A stretch of DNA of 64,000 nucleotides from Hymenobacter algoricola (GCF_039539525.1 NZ_BAABDH010000035.1:1-64000); one strand, 5' to 3'; numbered from the stretch's first letter, positions 9,673 to 18,541 are shown. Numbers and translations are program-made. Notes: generated by a model not told the origin, from the sequence alone.

Positions 9673-12600
9673 ATGAAGCACTTATCCTTTCTTCTGACCC
9701 GTCGGCTGCGGCAGCTGGCGTTGCCGGTGCTGCTGCTGTCGGCCCTGCTGGCGGGTGGTACGGCCCAGGCCCAATCGGCGCAGGAGCCTTTCGGCCGGGT
9801 CCGTATTCAGTACAAGGATTTCGACTGGCTGCTGCTCAGCACCCAGAACTTCAACTTTTACTACTACGCCGGCGGCGAAGTGACGGCCCGGCGGGCGGCG
9901 GAGTACGCCGAGAAGGAGCTGCAGCGCGTCACGGCCCTGATTGGCTACTATCCGTACTCCAAGACCACCATCATGCTCTACAACTCGGTGGGCGACCTGC
10001 GGCAGAGCAACGTGGGCCTGGACGTGGACAAGTTCCAGACCGGGGGAGAAACGGCCCTGACGCGCATGACCAAGGTGCAGATTGCCTTTCAGGGTCAGCA
10101 AACTATATTTAAGCGCGACCTGAGCTTCCAGATTACCCGCGTGCTGCTGAACGATATGATGTACGGCGGCTCCCTGAAGGAAGTGATTCAGAGCAGCTAC
10201 CTGCTACAGCTGCCCGACTGGTTTATCGGGGGGGCCTCCGCCTATGCTTCCGAGGGCTGGAGCGTGGAGATGGATAACTATATGCGGGACATGATGCAGA
10301 AAGAGGAAGGCAGCAAGGCTTCCCAGTTCTTTCTGCGCAATCCGCAGCTGGCCGGCCAGAGCGTGTGGAACTACATTGCCGAGCGCTACGGCTATACCAC
10401 CGTTCAGAACATTCTCAACCTGACGCGCATCACCCGCGACGTGGAAGTGGGCATCAGCAGCTCGCTCAATGTGCCTTACAAGGTGTTCCTCAAAGACTGG
10501 CTGGCGTACTACCGCCAGCTCAATGCCCAGCCTCAGACCGCCTACGTGGTGCCCGACGAAAACCGGGCCCTAGTTCACAACAACCGCAAGGGCATCCTGT
10601 ATTCGCAGCCGGTACTGAGCCCGAACGGGCAGCGGCTGGCCTACGTGAGCAACGAGCGGGGCCGCTACCGCGTGGTGGTGGTAAATCGGGACGGCTCGCG
10701 GCGGCACACCATTCACCGCAGCGGCTACAAAACGCCCGACCAGCAGGTAGAAACCCGCCTGCCGGTGCTGGCCTGGCGCAACAACGAGCAGGTAGCGGTA
10801 GCCGAAATCAGTCGGGGCAACATGAGCCTGGATCTGCGCGATGCCAGCGGCGGCCCCACGAATGCCGTCTTCCGGCTGGTCGACGGCGTGTTCAACCGCG
10901 GAGGCTCCACTATTTTCCGGCCCTTCACCCAGATTCTGGACCTGAACTACTCCCCCGATGGCAAGTCGCTGGTGTTTAGTGGGGTGCGCAACGGCCAGAA
11001 CGACCTGTACCTGCTGAAAGCGGGCAGCCGCACGCCGGAGCGGCTTACCAACGACGTCTTCGACGATGTCGAGCCCGTCTTCCTGCCCGGCGGCAGCGGC
11101 ATCGTCTTCAGCTCGAACCGCTGGCTGGACTCGGCGGGCACGGCCAAGGGCAGCTTCAGCAACGTGGTAAACAACTACGACCTGTTTCTCTACCATCTCG
11201 ACGGGCGTACCCAGCCGGTGGAAACCCTGGTCAGCACCATCTCCAACGAGGGGCGCCCCCGGGTGCTGTCCGACGATGAGCTGCTGTATCTGGGTGAGGA
11301 AAGCGGCGTGCGCAGCCTGTTCAAATACTCTTTCCGCGCCCGTCAGGCAGTGCCGGTCAGCCTGTTCATGCAAAACCTGGACGACTACGACTACAACGCC
11401 GTCACCGGCGCCCTGGCCTTCGTCGCCACCGACCGGGCCCGCGACTTTGTGTATCTCTACCCCAGCTACCCGCTGCCCGAAAACGTGAAGCTCTACAAGA
11501 CAGCGCGGCAGGAAACCCTGGAGGACCGCTCCAAGGCCCCGGGCCGGGCCGCGGCCCCCAAGCCGGCGCCGGTGGTGGCGGGGGAGCCGGCCAGCGAAGC
11601 CCCGGCCAAAGCCCCGGAGCCCAACTCCGGCAACATCAACACCAACGACTACCAGTTTGAGGACGATACGCCGACGCGCCCGGCCACGAAGCGCAAACGG
11701 GCGGCTACCGTGGTGGCCCTGCCCTCGACGACGACGGCCGATGCGGCCAGCGTGACCGGCCCTTACAAGTACGACAACCGCTTCAGCATCGACAACGTCG
11801 TCTCGTCGTTGGCGGCCGACCCGATTCTGGGCGTGGGCCTGGTGGCGCAGGCCAATATGTCGGACCTGTTTGAGAATCACCGGGTACAGGCCGGCATTTT
11901 TGCCCTCACCGATTTGCGCACCAGCAACATCACGGCGAAATACACGAACCTGACGCACCGCTACGACTGGAGCATCGGCTACCAGAAGCAGGCTTACTTC
12001 TTCGACTCCAACAACTCCCGCTACCGGATCCGCTACGGCCGCCACGAGGTGTCGCCGACCATTGCCTACCCGCTGACGCACAACCTGAGTGTACGCGGGG
12101 GGCCGCGCTACGTGAACGTGTCGCGCACGTACCTGGACGAATTCCTGGAAGACACGCTGGATATCAGCCGCAACTACGCGGGCGTAAGCGGGGAGCTGGT
12201 GTTTGACAATGCCATTGCCACCGGCGTCAACATGATGGAAGGCACCCGGATGAAAATCGGGGTGCTTCAGCTCAACAACCTGAATCAGGGCCAGCAGAAT
12301 TTCGGCAAGATCTACGTCGACATCCGGCACTACCAGAAGGTGCACCGGCAGATCATCTGGGCCAACCGGGTCAGCTACGGGCAGTTCTTCGGGGACGCCG
12401 AGCAGACCTTCCGCCTCGGGGGCATGGACAACTGGCTGAACAACCGCTACGAAGGCGGCTACAGCCAGCCGCTGGACCCCACCCAGATGTTCTACCAGCA
12501 GTTTGTTACCAACCTGCGGGGCTTCAACTACAGCAAGCGCACCGGCCCGAAATACGTGCTGTTCAACTCCGAGCTGCGGGTGCCTATCATTCAGTACCTG

Positions 12601-12912
12601 TCGCGCAAGCCGATTTACTCCGGCTTTTTCCGCAACCTGCAGCTGACGGCCTTCGGCGACGCCGGCTCGGCGTACTCGGGCTCCAACCCCTTCAATGAGA
12701 ACAACTCGTTTAACCGACAGGTAACCGGCGGCAACGGCAACGTCTTCACCGCCACGGTCATCAACTACCGCAATCCGCTGCTGCTGGGCTATGGCTTCGG
12801 AATGCGCACCACGCTGCTGGGCTTCTACCTGAAGGCGGATGCCGCCTGGGGCCAGGAAGACTACGTGGAGAAAGGGCCTAAATTCTATTTCACCCTGGGC
12901 TACGACCTCTAA
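9673..12912 (+). CDS. Envelope protein: degenerate peptidase-MA-like domain, TolB-like propeller and beta-barrel
   Basis: 1079 residues. A signal peptide (about 1-34, ending TAQAQS) is followed by a region (about 40-270) with the layout of the peptidase-MA family. The positions of its HExxH and W.sEG.A motifs are degenerate (SFQITRVLL and LPDWFIGGASAY). Residues about 290-610 contain WD40/TolB-like blades (SPNGQRLAYVSN, SPDGKSLVFSG, LPGGSGIVFSSN). A low-complexity Pro/Ala/Lys linker (about 620-690) leads to a C-terminal outer-membrane barrel of the surface-antigen type, ending with the aromatic tail KFYFTLGYDL. It is probably an outer-membrane protein with a large periplasmic part. The role is unknown. 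A strong terminator follows the stop. Confidence 0.8.
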   Translation: MKHLSFLLTRRLRQLALPVLLLSALLAGGTAQAQSAQEPFGRVRIQYKDFDWLLLSTQNFNFYYYAGGEVTARRAAEYAEKELQRVTALIGYYPYSKTTIMLYNSVGDLRQSNVGLDVDKFQTGGETALTRMTKVQIAFQGQQTIFKRDLSFQITRVLLNDMMYGGSLKEVIQSSYLLQLPDWFIGGASAYASEGWSVEMDNYMRDMMQKEEGSKASQFFLRNPQLAGQSVWNYIAERYGYTTVQNILNLTRITRDVEVGISSSLNVPYKVFLKDWLAYYRQLNAQPQTAYVVPDENRALVHNNRKGILYSQPVLSPNGQRLAYVSNERGRYRVVVVNRDGSRRHTIHRSGYKTPDQQVETRLPVLAWRNNEQVAVAEISRGNMSLDLRDASGGPTNAVFRLVDGVFNRGGSTIFRPFTQILDLNYSPDGKSLVFSGVRNGQNDLYLLKAGSRTPERLTNDVFDDVEPVFLPGGSGIVFSSNRWLDSAGTAKGSFSNVVNNYDLFLYHLDGRTQPVETLVSTISNEGRPRVLSDDELLYLGEESGVRSLFKYSFRARQAVPVSLFMQNLDDYDYNAVTGALAFVATDRARDFVYLYPSYPLPENVKLYKTARQETLEDRSKAPGRAAAPKPAPVVAGEPASEAPAKAPEPNSGNINTNDYQFEDDTPTRPATKRKRAATVVALPSTTTADAASVTGPYKYDNRFSIDNVVSSLAADPILGVGLVAQANMSDLFENHRVQAGIFALTDLRTSNITAKYTNLTHRYDWSIGYQKQAYFFDSNNSRYRIRYGRHEVSPTIAYPLTHNLSVRGGPRYVNVSRTYLDEFLEDTLDISRNYAGVSGELVFDNAIATGVNMMEGTRMKIGVLQLNNLNQGQQNFGKIYVDIRHYQKVHRQIIWANRVSYGQFFGDAEQTFRLGGMDNWLNNRYEGGYSQPLDPTQMFYQQFVTNLRGFNYSKRTGPKYVLFNSELRVPIIQYLSRKPIYSGFFRNLQLTAFGDAGSAYSGSNPFNENNSFNRQVTGGNGNVFTATVINYRNPLLLGYGFGMRTTLLGFYLKADAAWGQEDYVEKGPKFYFTLGYDL

Positions 12913-12938
12913 CCGGGTAGTTTGATCAGGACTGCTGC

Positions 12939-12972
12939 AAAAGCCGCTTGGGGTATCCTGAGCGGCTTTTTC
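12939..12972. terminator. Intrinsic terminator after the propeller/barrel gene
   Basis: AAAAGCCGCT (12939-12948) pairs with AGCGGCTTTT (12961-12970) across a short loop, followed by T residues. It lies 27 bases beyond the stop of the preceding plus-strand gene. Confidence 0.85.
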
Positions 12973-13013
12973 GCGCTTTAAATAATACCGCACCGCCGGT
13001 TTATGCCGTCCTG

Positions 13014-13309
13014 TTGCTGCGGGCCTATAAAAACCTGCTCCTGCTACTGCTGCTCGGCAGCTACCGCTCAGGCTATGCCCAGTACCAGACGCCCGGCACC
13101 GGGCGCCCCTGGGACTTGCCCCAGCTGCCCGCCGGGCCGGCCCCCGTGGTGCTGCAACTCTATGACGCCACGGCCCGGGTGGTGGTAGCCTGGACGGTGC
13201 GGCCCGAAAATGGTCGTTTTTCCTGGGCGGCCGCAGCCCCTGGCCTGTACAGCTCCGGCTAATCCAGGTCCCGGCGGTAGCCAACGGGAAGTTTGCCGTG
13301 GCACACTAG
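13014..13309 (+). pseudogene. Small secreted protein with T9SS-like C-terminal domain, frameshifted
   Basis: The first frame, from a possible TTG at 13014, encodes a signal peptide (LRAYKNLLLLLLLG...GYAQ) and then a beta-rich segment (VVLQLYDATARVVVAW...GRFSWAAAAPGLY). That matches the pattern of T9SS-type C-terminal sorting domains up to the PGLY turn. It then stops at SSG (13260-13262). If base 13250 is read twice (a one-base deletion, TACC to TAC), the frame continues as QLRLIQVPAVANGKFAVAH to a stop at 13307-13309, a sensible end for such a domain. No slippery heptamer is visible, so a deletion or sequencing error is more likely than programmed frameshifting. No ATG start is present. Confidence 0.5.
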
Positions 13310-13334
13310 CTGATTCCGGCTCCCGCCGGCGCAG

Positions 13335-13379
13335 AAAAGGCCCGTTACATACCGTGGCAAGCCTTTTTTGCGGGCCGGG
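13335..13379. terminator. Possible terminator before ccmB
   Basis: AAAAGGC (13335-13341) can pair with GCCTTTTTT (13371-13379). The loop is long, so the structure is weaker than the other terminators of the window. Confidence 0.4.
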
Positions 13380-13444
13380 CGGGTTGGGCCGGTGGGGCTG
13401 GCGGAATAATGACGGGCAGTGCCGCCTATCCGGGAGTTGGGTTG

Positions 13445-13452
13445 TATCTTTG
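13445..13452 (+). promoter_or_regulatory. Bacteroidota -7 box before ccmB
   Basis: TATCTTTG matches the TAnnTTTG consensus exactly and lies 26 bases before the chosen GTG start of ccmB. No clear TTG is seen at the -33 position. Confidence 0.5.
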
Positions 13453-13478
13453 CGGCCTTGTTCACCCATTGCGCTGCC

Positions 13479-14150
13479 GTGCTGCTCCTCCGCGAGGTTT
13501 GGTATTTGATTCAGAAGGACTTCCGCCTGGAATGGCGGCAGCGGGCGGCCCTCAACGGCATGCTGCTGTACGTGGGCAGCACGGTGTTCGTGTGTTACCT
13601 GAGCTTTGCCCTGCGAGGGGGCGAATTGCCGGTGCCGGCCTGGAATGCGCTGTTCTGGATTATCCTGCTCTTCACGGCCGTGAATGCCGTGGCCAAGGGG
13701 TTTTTGCAGGAAAGCCGGGGCCGGTTGCTGTACTACTACACCCTGGTGCGGCCCCAGGCCGTGATTCTGGCCAAGATTGTCTACAACGCCCTGCTGCTGC
13801 TGGGGCTGGCGCTGGTGGGCTTCGGGGTGTATGCCATGGTGCTGGGCAACCCCGTGCAGAACCTGACCCTGTTTGTGGGCAACGTGATGCTGGGCGCGCT
13901 GGGCTTTGCTACCACGCTTACCCTGGTGTCGGGTATTGCTGCCAAGGCTACCAACAGCAGCACGCTGATGGCCGTGCTGGGCTTCCCGCTGATGATTCCG
14001 ATGCTGCTGCTGCTGATTAAAGTATCCAAAAACGCGCTGGATGGTTTAGAGTTGGAAGCCAGCCGCAGCGCCTTGCTGACGCTGGTGGCTCTGAACATGA
14101 TTGTGGTGGCCGTGTCCTACTTGCTGTTCCCTTTTCTTTGGCGCTCATGA
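13479..14150 (+). CDS. ccmB: Haem exporter subunit CcmB
   Basis: 223 residues from the GTG at 13479. This start gives the usual CcmB length and the conserved opening LIQKDFRLEWRQR (the family has KD..E.R). An upstream in-frame extension would place the start before the -7 box at 13445. Six hydrophobic segments follow. CcmB is the membrane part of the CcmABCD transporter that loads haem onto CcmE for cytochrome c maturation. Its stop overlaps the ccmC start (ATGA). No ccmA is found in the window, so the ATPase must be encoded elsewhere. Confidence 0.9.
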   Translation: MLLLREVWYLIQKDFRLEWRQRAALNGMLLYVGSTVFVCYLSFALRGGELPVPAWNALFWIILLFTAVNAVAKGFLQESRGRLLYYYTLVRPQAVILAKIVYNALLLLGLALVGFGVYAMVLGNPVQNLTLFVGNVMLGALGFATTLTLVSGIAAKATNSSTLMAVLGFPLMIPMLLLLIKVSKNALDGLELEASRSALLTLVALNMIVVAVSYLLFPFLWRS

Positions 14151-14818
14151 AAAATAACTGGTGGAAAGGCCTTACCGTCGTGCTGCTGCTCTACGTGGCA
14201 GTAGCGGGGTTGCTGATGCCGGTGCCGCGGCTGGCTATCCTTAACGAAACCATCCGCAACCTGTACTTCCACGTGCCGATGTGGTTCGGCATGACCTTCA
14301 TCCTGATTGCTTCGGTGGTGTATTCCATCCGCTACCTGCGCAACCCCACGGTGGAGCTGGATATCCGCTCCCACGAAGCGGCCCGCACCGGTATTCTGAT
14401 GGGCTGCGTGGGGCTGGCGACGGGCAGCATCTGGGCCCGCTACACCTGGGGCACGTGGTGGACCAATGACCCTAAGCTCAACGGGGCGGCCATTGCCATG
14501 CTCATCTACGGCGCTTATCTGGTGCTGCGCTCCTCGTTTACCGACGAGCAGCAGCGGGCCCGGGTGTCGGCCATCTACAACATCTTCGCCTTTTTCACGG
14601 CCATGCCGCTATTCTACATCCTGCCCCGGCTTACCGACTCGCTCCACCCCGGCGCGGGCGGCAACCCGGCTTTTGCCCGCTACGACCTCGACAGCGACAT
14701 GCGGATGGTGTTTTACCCCGCCGTTATCGGCTGGACGCTGCTGGCCTTCTGGCTGGCCCAGGTGGCCAGCCGCATTTCCCTGCTCAAACAAAAAGTATAT
14801 GAAAAACAGCTTGCCTAA
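14147..14818 (+). CDS. ccmC: Haem-handling membrane protein CcmC (CcsA superfamily)
   Basis: 223 residues with six transmembrane segments. Periplasmic histidines of the family are visible in YFHVPMWF near the N-terminus. The Trp-rich haem-handling segment reads TWGTWWTNDPKLNG at about residue 103; the textbook CcmC motif is WGxWWxWD, so one Trp position holds Asn here. CcmC presents haem to CcmE. The ATG at 14147 overlaps the ccmB stop, and the 3' end overlaps ccmD by about 20 bases, so the genes are translationally linked. Confidence 0.88.
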   Translation: MKNNWWKGLTVVLLLYVAVAGLLMPVPRLAILNETIRNLYFHVPMWFGMTFILIASVVYSIRYLRNPTVELDIRSHEAARTGILMGCVGLATGSIWARYTWGTWWTNDPKLNGAAIAMLIYGAYLVLRSSFTDEQQRARVSAIYNIFAFFTAMPLFYILPRLTDSLHPGAGGNPAFARYDLDSDMRMVFYPAVIGWTLLAFWLAQVASRISLLKQKVYEKQLA

Positions 14819-15038
14819 GCTGCGTCGGGCCTTTTTGCTGGCGCTGAGCCTGCTGCTGCCCCTGCTGCCCGCCGGCGCCCAGCCCGCCGACTCCCCCGAA
14901 ATGGCCGACGTCCTGCGCCAGGACGGCAAAATCTACGTGGTGGTGGCCGTTATCACGGTGGTGCTGGCCGCGCTGCTGGCCCTGCTCATTTCCCTCGACC
15001 GGAAAGTAACGCGTTTGGAGCGGGAGCTTAAAGAGTAG
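14799..15038 (+). CDS. ccmD: CcmD-like small membrane protein
   Basis: 79 residues: an N-terminal hydrophobic segment that looks like a signal peptide (LLLALSLLLPLLPAGAQ), a short linker, one strong transmembrane helix (IYVVVAVITVVLAALLALLI) and a charged C-terminal tail (DRKVTRLERELKE). This is the layout of CcmD, which helps release holo-CcmE from CcmABC. The gene begins inside the end of ccmC, which supports membership of the operon. Sequence conservation in this family is low, so the call leans on position. Confidence 0.75.
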   Translation: MKNSLPKLRRAFLLALSLLLPLLPAGAQPADSPEMADVLRQDGKIYVVVAVITVVLAALLALLISLDRKVTRLERELKE

Positions 15039-15198
15039 CCCGAAATTGAGCAGTGGCCGCCGCCAGCCTGATTTTCGTCATTGCCGGCTACTCCTGCTCC
15101 GTGGTTACTTGCAAAATGTATCCGCCCCGACGGATTTTTCGGGACCATTTGGTTGTTCAGTATAGCTGCCTCGTTTGAAGCGGCGCTGTGGAAGCATC

Positions 15199-15624
15199 AT
15201 GAAAAAATCACACATCCTTGCCATTGCCGTCATTGCCGTAGCCATCGGCATCATCATGAGCACAGTCGGCGACGCCAGCGTGTACGTCTCGTTCCGGGAA
15301 GCCCGGGAGCGGGCCGCCGATGGTAATCTGACCAAAGTGCACGTCGTGGGCCGCTTGCCCCGCGACGGCCAGAAAAACATCATGGGGCTGGAGTACAACC
15401 CCACGCTCGACCCCAACTACTTCGCCTTTACCCTGGTCGATACCAACCGCATTGCCCAGCGCGTCATCTTCTTCAACCCCAAGCCCCAGGACTTCGACAA
15501 GTCGGAGCAGGTAGTCATCACCGGGGCCATGCGCAACGACGTGTTCGTGGCCGACAAGATCCTGCTCAAGTGCCCATCCAAGTACGTCGAGAAGGACATC
15601 AAGGGCGCAACGGCGCAGCGGTAA
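15199..15624 (+). CDS. ccmE: Cytochrome c maturation haem chaperone CcmE, CxxxY type
   Basis: 141 residues from the ATG at 15199. A single N-terminal membrane anchor (about 5-25) is followed by an OB-fold domain. In classical CcmE, haem is bound covalently by the His of an HxxxY motif. Here the corresponding segment is LLKCPSKYVEK, so C125 replaces His and Y129 is kept. This CxxxY form is known from archaea and some bacteria with a variant System I that lacks CcmH; no ccmH is seen in this cluster. The gene lies 160 bases after ccmD. Confidence 0.92.
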   Translation: MKKSHILAIAVIAVAIGIIMSTVGDASVYVSFREARERAADGNLTKVHVVGRLPRDGQKNIMGLEYNPTLDPNYFAFTLVDTNRIAQRVIFFNPKPQDFDKSEQVVITGAMRNDVFVADKILLKCPSKYVEKDIKGATAQR

Positions 15625-15650
15625 GCTGGGAATTTAAGGGTAAAAAGAGC

Positions 15651-15745
15651 GTCATGTCGAGCGTAGCCGAGACATCTCGCGTGCTGACGTTGCCAAAGTA
15701 ATTAATCACCATTGCACGCGAGATGCTTCGGCAAGCTCAGTTTGA
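15651..15745. repeat. Imperfect palindromic intergenic element (REP/MITE-like)
   Basis: The perfect core arms 15674-15684 (ATCTCGCGTGC) and 15714-15724 (GCACGCGAGAT) are extended imperfectly to 15658 and 15740 by GAGCGTAGCCGAGAC and GCTTCGGCAAGCTC. A 29-base AT-rich centre lies between. It encodes nothing and sits between ccmE and ccmF. The structure is that of a small dispersed palindromic element; whether it recurs elsewhere in the genome cannot be seen here. Confidence 0.65.
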
Positions 15746-15872
15746 ACAGAAGGAGTGGCAGAAGCGGGCCCGGCAGCTGCGCCGGCGCCGAACTTCCTCC
15801 CAATAGAAAACAAGTTGCGGCTGACCCGGTAGCTAGTCTGGCAGGTTGGCTTTCCCCTTTTAATGCGTAGTA

Positions 15873-18470
15873 ATGCTTAATACTTTCATCGGCGACGCCG
15901 GGCACCTGAGTGTCATCCTGGCCTTTGTGGCGGCCACGGTGGCGGCGTATTCCTACTTCATGGCCAGCAAGGGCCGGCCGTTGGGCGACACCGACGCCGG
16001 CTGGCTGCGGCTGGCCCGCGGGGCATTCTTCCTGCACTCGGCGGCGGTGGTGGCCATCATTCTGTGCCTGTTCAACATCATCTACACCCACCGCTACGAG
16101 TACTACTACGCCTGGAGCCACTCCAGCAACCACCTGCCGGTGCACTACATGATTTCCTGCTTCTGGGAAGGGCAGGAGGGCTCTTTCCTGCTCTGGATCT
16201 TCTGGCACGTGGTCATCGGGCTGGGCATCATGCGCTTCAGCCGGAAGTGGGAAGCGCCGGTCATGGCCGTGTTTGCCTTCGTGCAGCTGTTCCTGACTTC
16301 GATGATTCTGGGCGTGGTCGTCTTCAACGTGAAGATTGGCTCCTCGCCGTTTATTCTGCTGCGCGACTTCCTCACCGATCTGCCCGTTTTCAAGCTCAAC
16401 CCCAACTTCGTGCCCAAGGACGGCACCGGTCTGAACGCGCTGCTGCAGAACTACTGGATGGTGATTCACCCGCCCACGCTGTTCCTGGGCTTTGCCCTGA
16501 CCTTAGTCCCCTTCGCCTACGCCATTGCCGGCCTGTGGAAGCGGGAGCTGGCGGCCTGGATCAAGCCGGCCCTGCCGTGGTCGTTGTTCGGGGGGCTGAT
16601 TCTGGGGGTGGGCATCGTGATGGGCGCTTACTGGGCCTATGAGACGCTCAACTTCGGCGGCTACTGGAACTGGGACCCGGTCGAAAACGCGGTCTACATT
16701 CCGTGGCTGGTGCTGGTGGCTTCCATTCACGGCATGGTGCTCTGGCAGCGCAGCCGCACGGCCCTGCGCACCTCGTTCGTGCTGGTCATTGCCACGTTCC
16801 TGCTCATTCTCTACGCTACCTTCCTCACCCGCAGCGGCGTGCTGGGCAATGCCTCGGTGCACTCCTTCACCGACCTGGGCTTGTCCGGGCAGCTGCTGAT
16901 TTACCTCAGTGTGTTCGTAGTACTGGCCATCGGGCTGCTGGTGAGTCGGTGGAAGGAAATTCCGGTGTCCGACAAGGAGCTGACCACCTACAGCCCCGAG
17001 CTGTGGGTATTTATCGGCGCCACGGTGCTGTGCCTGGGCGCGTTCCAGGTGCTGTTTACCACCAGCATTCCGGTCTACAACGCCTTCCTGGGCTTTATCG
17101 GCATCAAGTCCAACCTGGCTTTGCCCGCCGACCAGATTGCCCACTACACCAAGATTCAGCTCTGGATGGGGGCGCTGGTGGCCTTGCTGGCCGGCGTGGC
17201 CCAGATCATGTGGTGGCAGCGCAACGACAAGGAAACGCTGTCCAGCTCGCTGACGGTGCCCGGCATTCTGACCCTGCTGGGCGCGGCTCTGGTGATTCTG
17301 CTGGTGCGCTACAACAAGCTCACGATGAGCCCGGCCTACATTGCTTTGCTCACCACGGCCCTGTTTGGGGTGCTGGCCAACTTGGGCATGATCTTCACCC
17401 TGCTCCGGCGGCGCGTAGCGCTGTCGGGCGGCGCGGTGGCCCACATCGGCATTGCGCTGATGCTGCTGGGGATTCTGGCCTCGTCGGGCTACTCCAACAT
17501 TATTTCCAAGAATGTGTCGGGCATGGTCTACTCCAAGGAGTTCGACGAGGAGCTGAACCGCGACAATGTGCTGCTGTGGCGCAACGAAATGGCCCCGATG
17601 GACGGCTACGACATCAGCTATACCGGCCAGTACTTCGACGTGCCCGGGCTGCCCGAATACGTTAACAAGGAGCTGCTGTTTCGCACCGATGACGAGTACA
17701 AGGCCCTGGCCCGCAACGACATCAAGCTCGGCGAAAAGGTGTACTACAAGGCCGGCGACACGGTCGAAATCCTGCCCGAAAACACCTACTACCGCGTCGA
17801 GTACAAAGACCGCAAGTCGGGGGAAAGCTTCACGCTCTACCCGCGGGGCCAGGTAAACGAAGAAATGGGCGGCCTGCTGGCTTCCCCCGACATCAAGAGA
17901 TTCCCCGGCCACGACATCTACTCCCACATCAGCTCCGTGCCCGACCCGAGCAAGGAAAAGGACTGGAGCGAGGTGAAGGAACACGTGCTGGCCGTCGGCG
18001 ACACTATCTACCTCAACGACTACTTTGCCGTGTTCCGCGCCGTGGAGCCCGCCCAGCAAACCGCGGGTCTGGGTCTGACTAAAGGCGACCTGGCCATTCA
18101 GGCTGACTTTATGGTGTCGGGTGAGAAGAAGAAGTACCACGTACACCCGGTGTTTGTGGTGCGCAACCGCCTCATCGGCCGTATCCCGGACGAAGTGGAA
18201 GACCTGGGCCTGCGCCTGAGCTTTATCAACGTGGACCCCACCAACAAGAAGTTCACCTTCGGGGTCAGCACGACTCAGAAAGACTACATCATCCTGAAAG
18301 CCACGGAGAAGCCCTTCATCAACCTGCTCTGGAGCGGCACGCTGCTCATGGCCCTGGGCTTCGGCATGGCCCTGGTGAAGCACCGCCGCGAGAACCGTCG
18401 GAGCCCTCAGAGCCCGGTCCCGGTCGTGAAGAAAGGTACTGCCCGCCGTCAGCCCCAGGCCGCCGTGTAG
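15873..18470 (+). CDS. ccmF: Haem lyase CcmF/NrfE family
   Basis: 865 residues and many transmembrane segments. The WWD haem-handling motif is present as GGYWNWDPVENA at about residues 261-272. Conserved family segments surround it, such as HPPTLFLGF upstream and FLTRSGVLGNASVHSF downstream. CcmF ligates haem to apocytochrome c in the periplasm, receiving it from CcmE. It is longer than the E. coli protein because of an extended C-terminal periplasmic part, which appears usual in Bacteroidota. 248 bases separate it from ccmE, with the palindromic element in between. It ends the ccm cluster before a strong terminator. Confidence 0.93.
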   Translation: MLNTFIGDAGHLSVILAFVAATVAAYSYFMASKGRPLGDTDAGWLRLARGAFFLHSAAVVAIILCLFNIIYTHRYEYYYAWSHSSNHLPVHYMISCFWEGQEGSFLLWIFWHVVIGLGIMRFSRKWEAPVMAVFAFVQLFLTSMILGVVVFNVKIGSSPFILLRDFLTDLPVFKLNPNFVPKDGTGLNALLQNYWMVIHPPTLFLGFALTLVPFAYAIAGLWKRELAAWIKPALPWSLFGGLILGVGIVMGAYWAYETLNFGGYWNWDPVENAVYIPWLVLVASIHGMVLWQRSRTALRTSFVLVIATFLLILYATFLTRSGVLGNASVHSFTDLGLSGQLLIYLSVFVVLAIGLLVSRWKEIPVSDKELTTYSPELWVFIGATVLCLGAFQVLFTTSIPVYNAFLGFIGIKSNLALPADQIAHYTKIQLWMGALVALLAGVAQIMWWQRNDKETLSSSLTVPGILTLLGAALVILLVRYNKLTMSPAYIALLTTALFGVLANLGMIFTLLRRRVALSGGAVAHIGIALMLLGILASSGYSNIISKNVSGMVYSKEFDEELNRDNVLLWRNEMAPMDGYDISYTGQYFDVPGLPEYVNKELLFRTDDEYKALARNDIKLGEKVYYKAGDTVEILPENTYYRVEYKDRKSGESFTLYPRGQVNEEMGGLLASPDIKRFPGHDIYSHISSVPDPSKEKDWSEVKEHVLAVGDTIYLNDYFAVFRAVEPAQQTAGLGLTKGDLAIQADFMVSGEKKKYHVHPVFVVRNRLIGRIPDEVEDLGLRLSFINVDPTNKKFTFGVSTTQKDYIILKATEKPFINLLWSGTLLMALGFGMALVKHRRENRRSPQSPVPVVKKGTARRQPQAAV

Positions 18471-18492
18471 CAGGCCTGTTGCAGGAAAGCTG

Positions 18493-18524
18493 AAAAGCCC
18501 GGGCCGGATGGCCCGGGCTTTTTT
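18493..18524. terminator. Strong terminator after ccmF
   Basis: AAAAGCCCGGGCC and GGCCCGGGCTTTTTT form a near-perfect stem with a tetraloop, followed by T residues. It lies 23 bases after the ccmF stop. Confidence 0.92.
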
Positions 18525-18541
18525 GTGGCCACCGGTAGCCA

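Noticed and set aside
13240..13265. Programmed frameshift in the small T9SS-domain gene
   Set aside because: No X XXY YYZ slippery site and no downstream structure of the right kind; a deletion or sequencing error is simpler.
10570..13284. 904-residue minus-strand open frame
   Set aside because: Antisense to the propeller/barrel gene; the composition is that of a GC-rich shadow and no motif is present.
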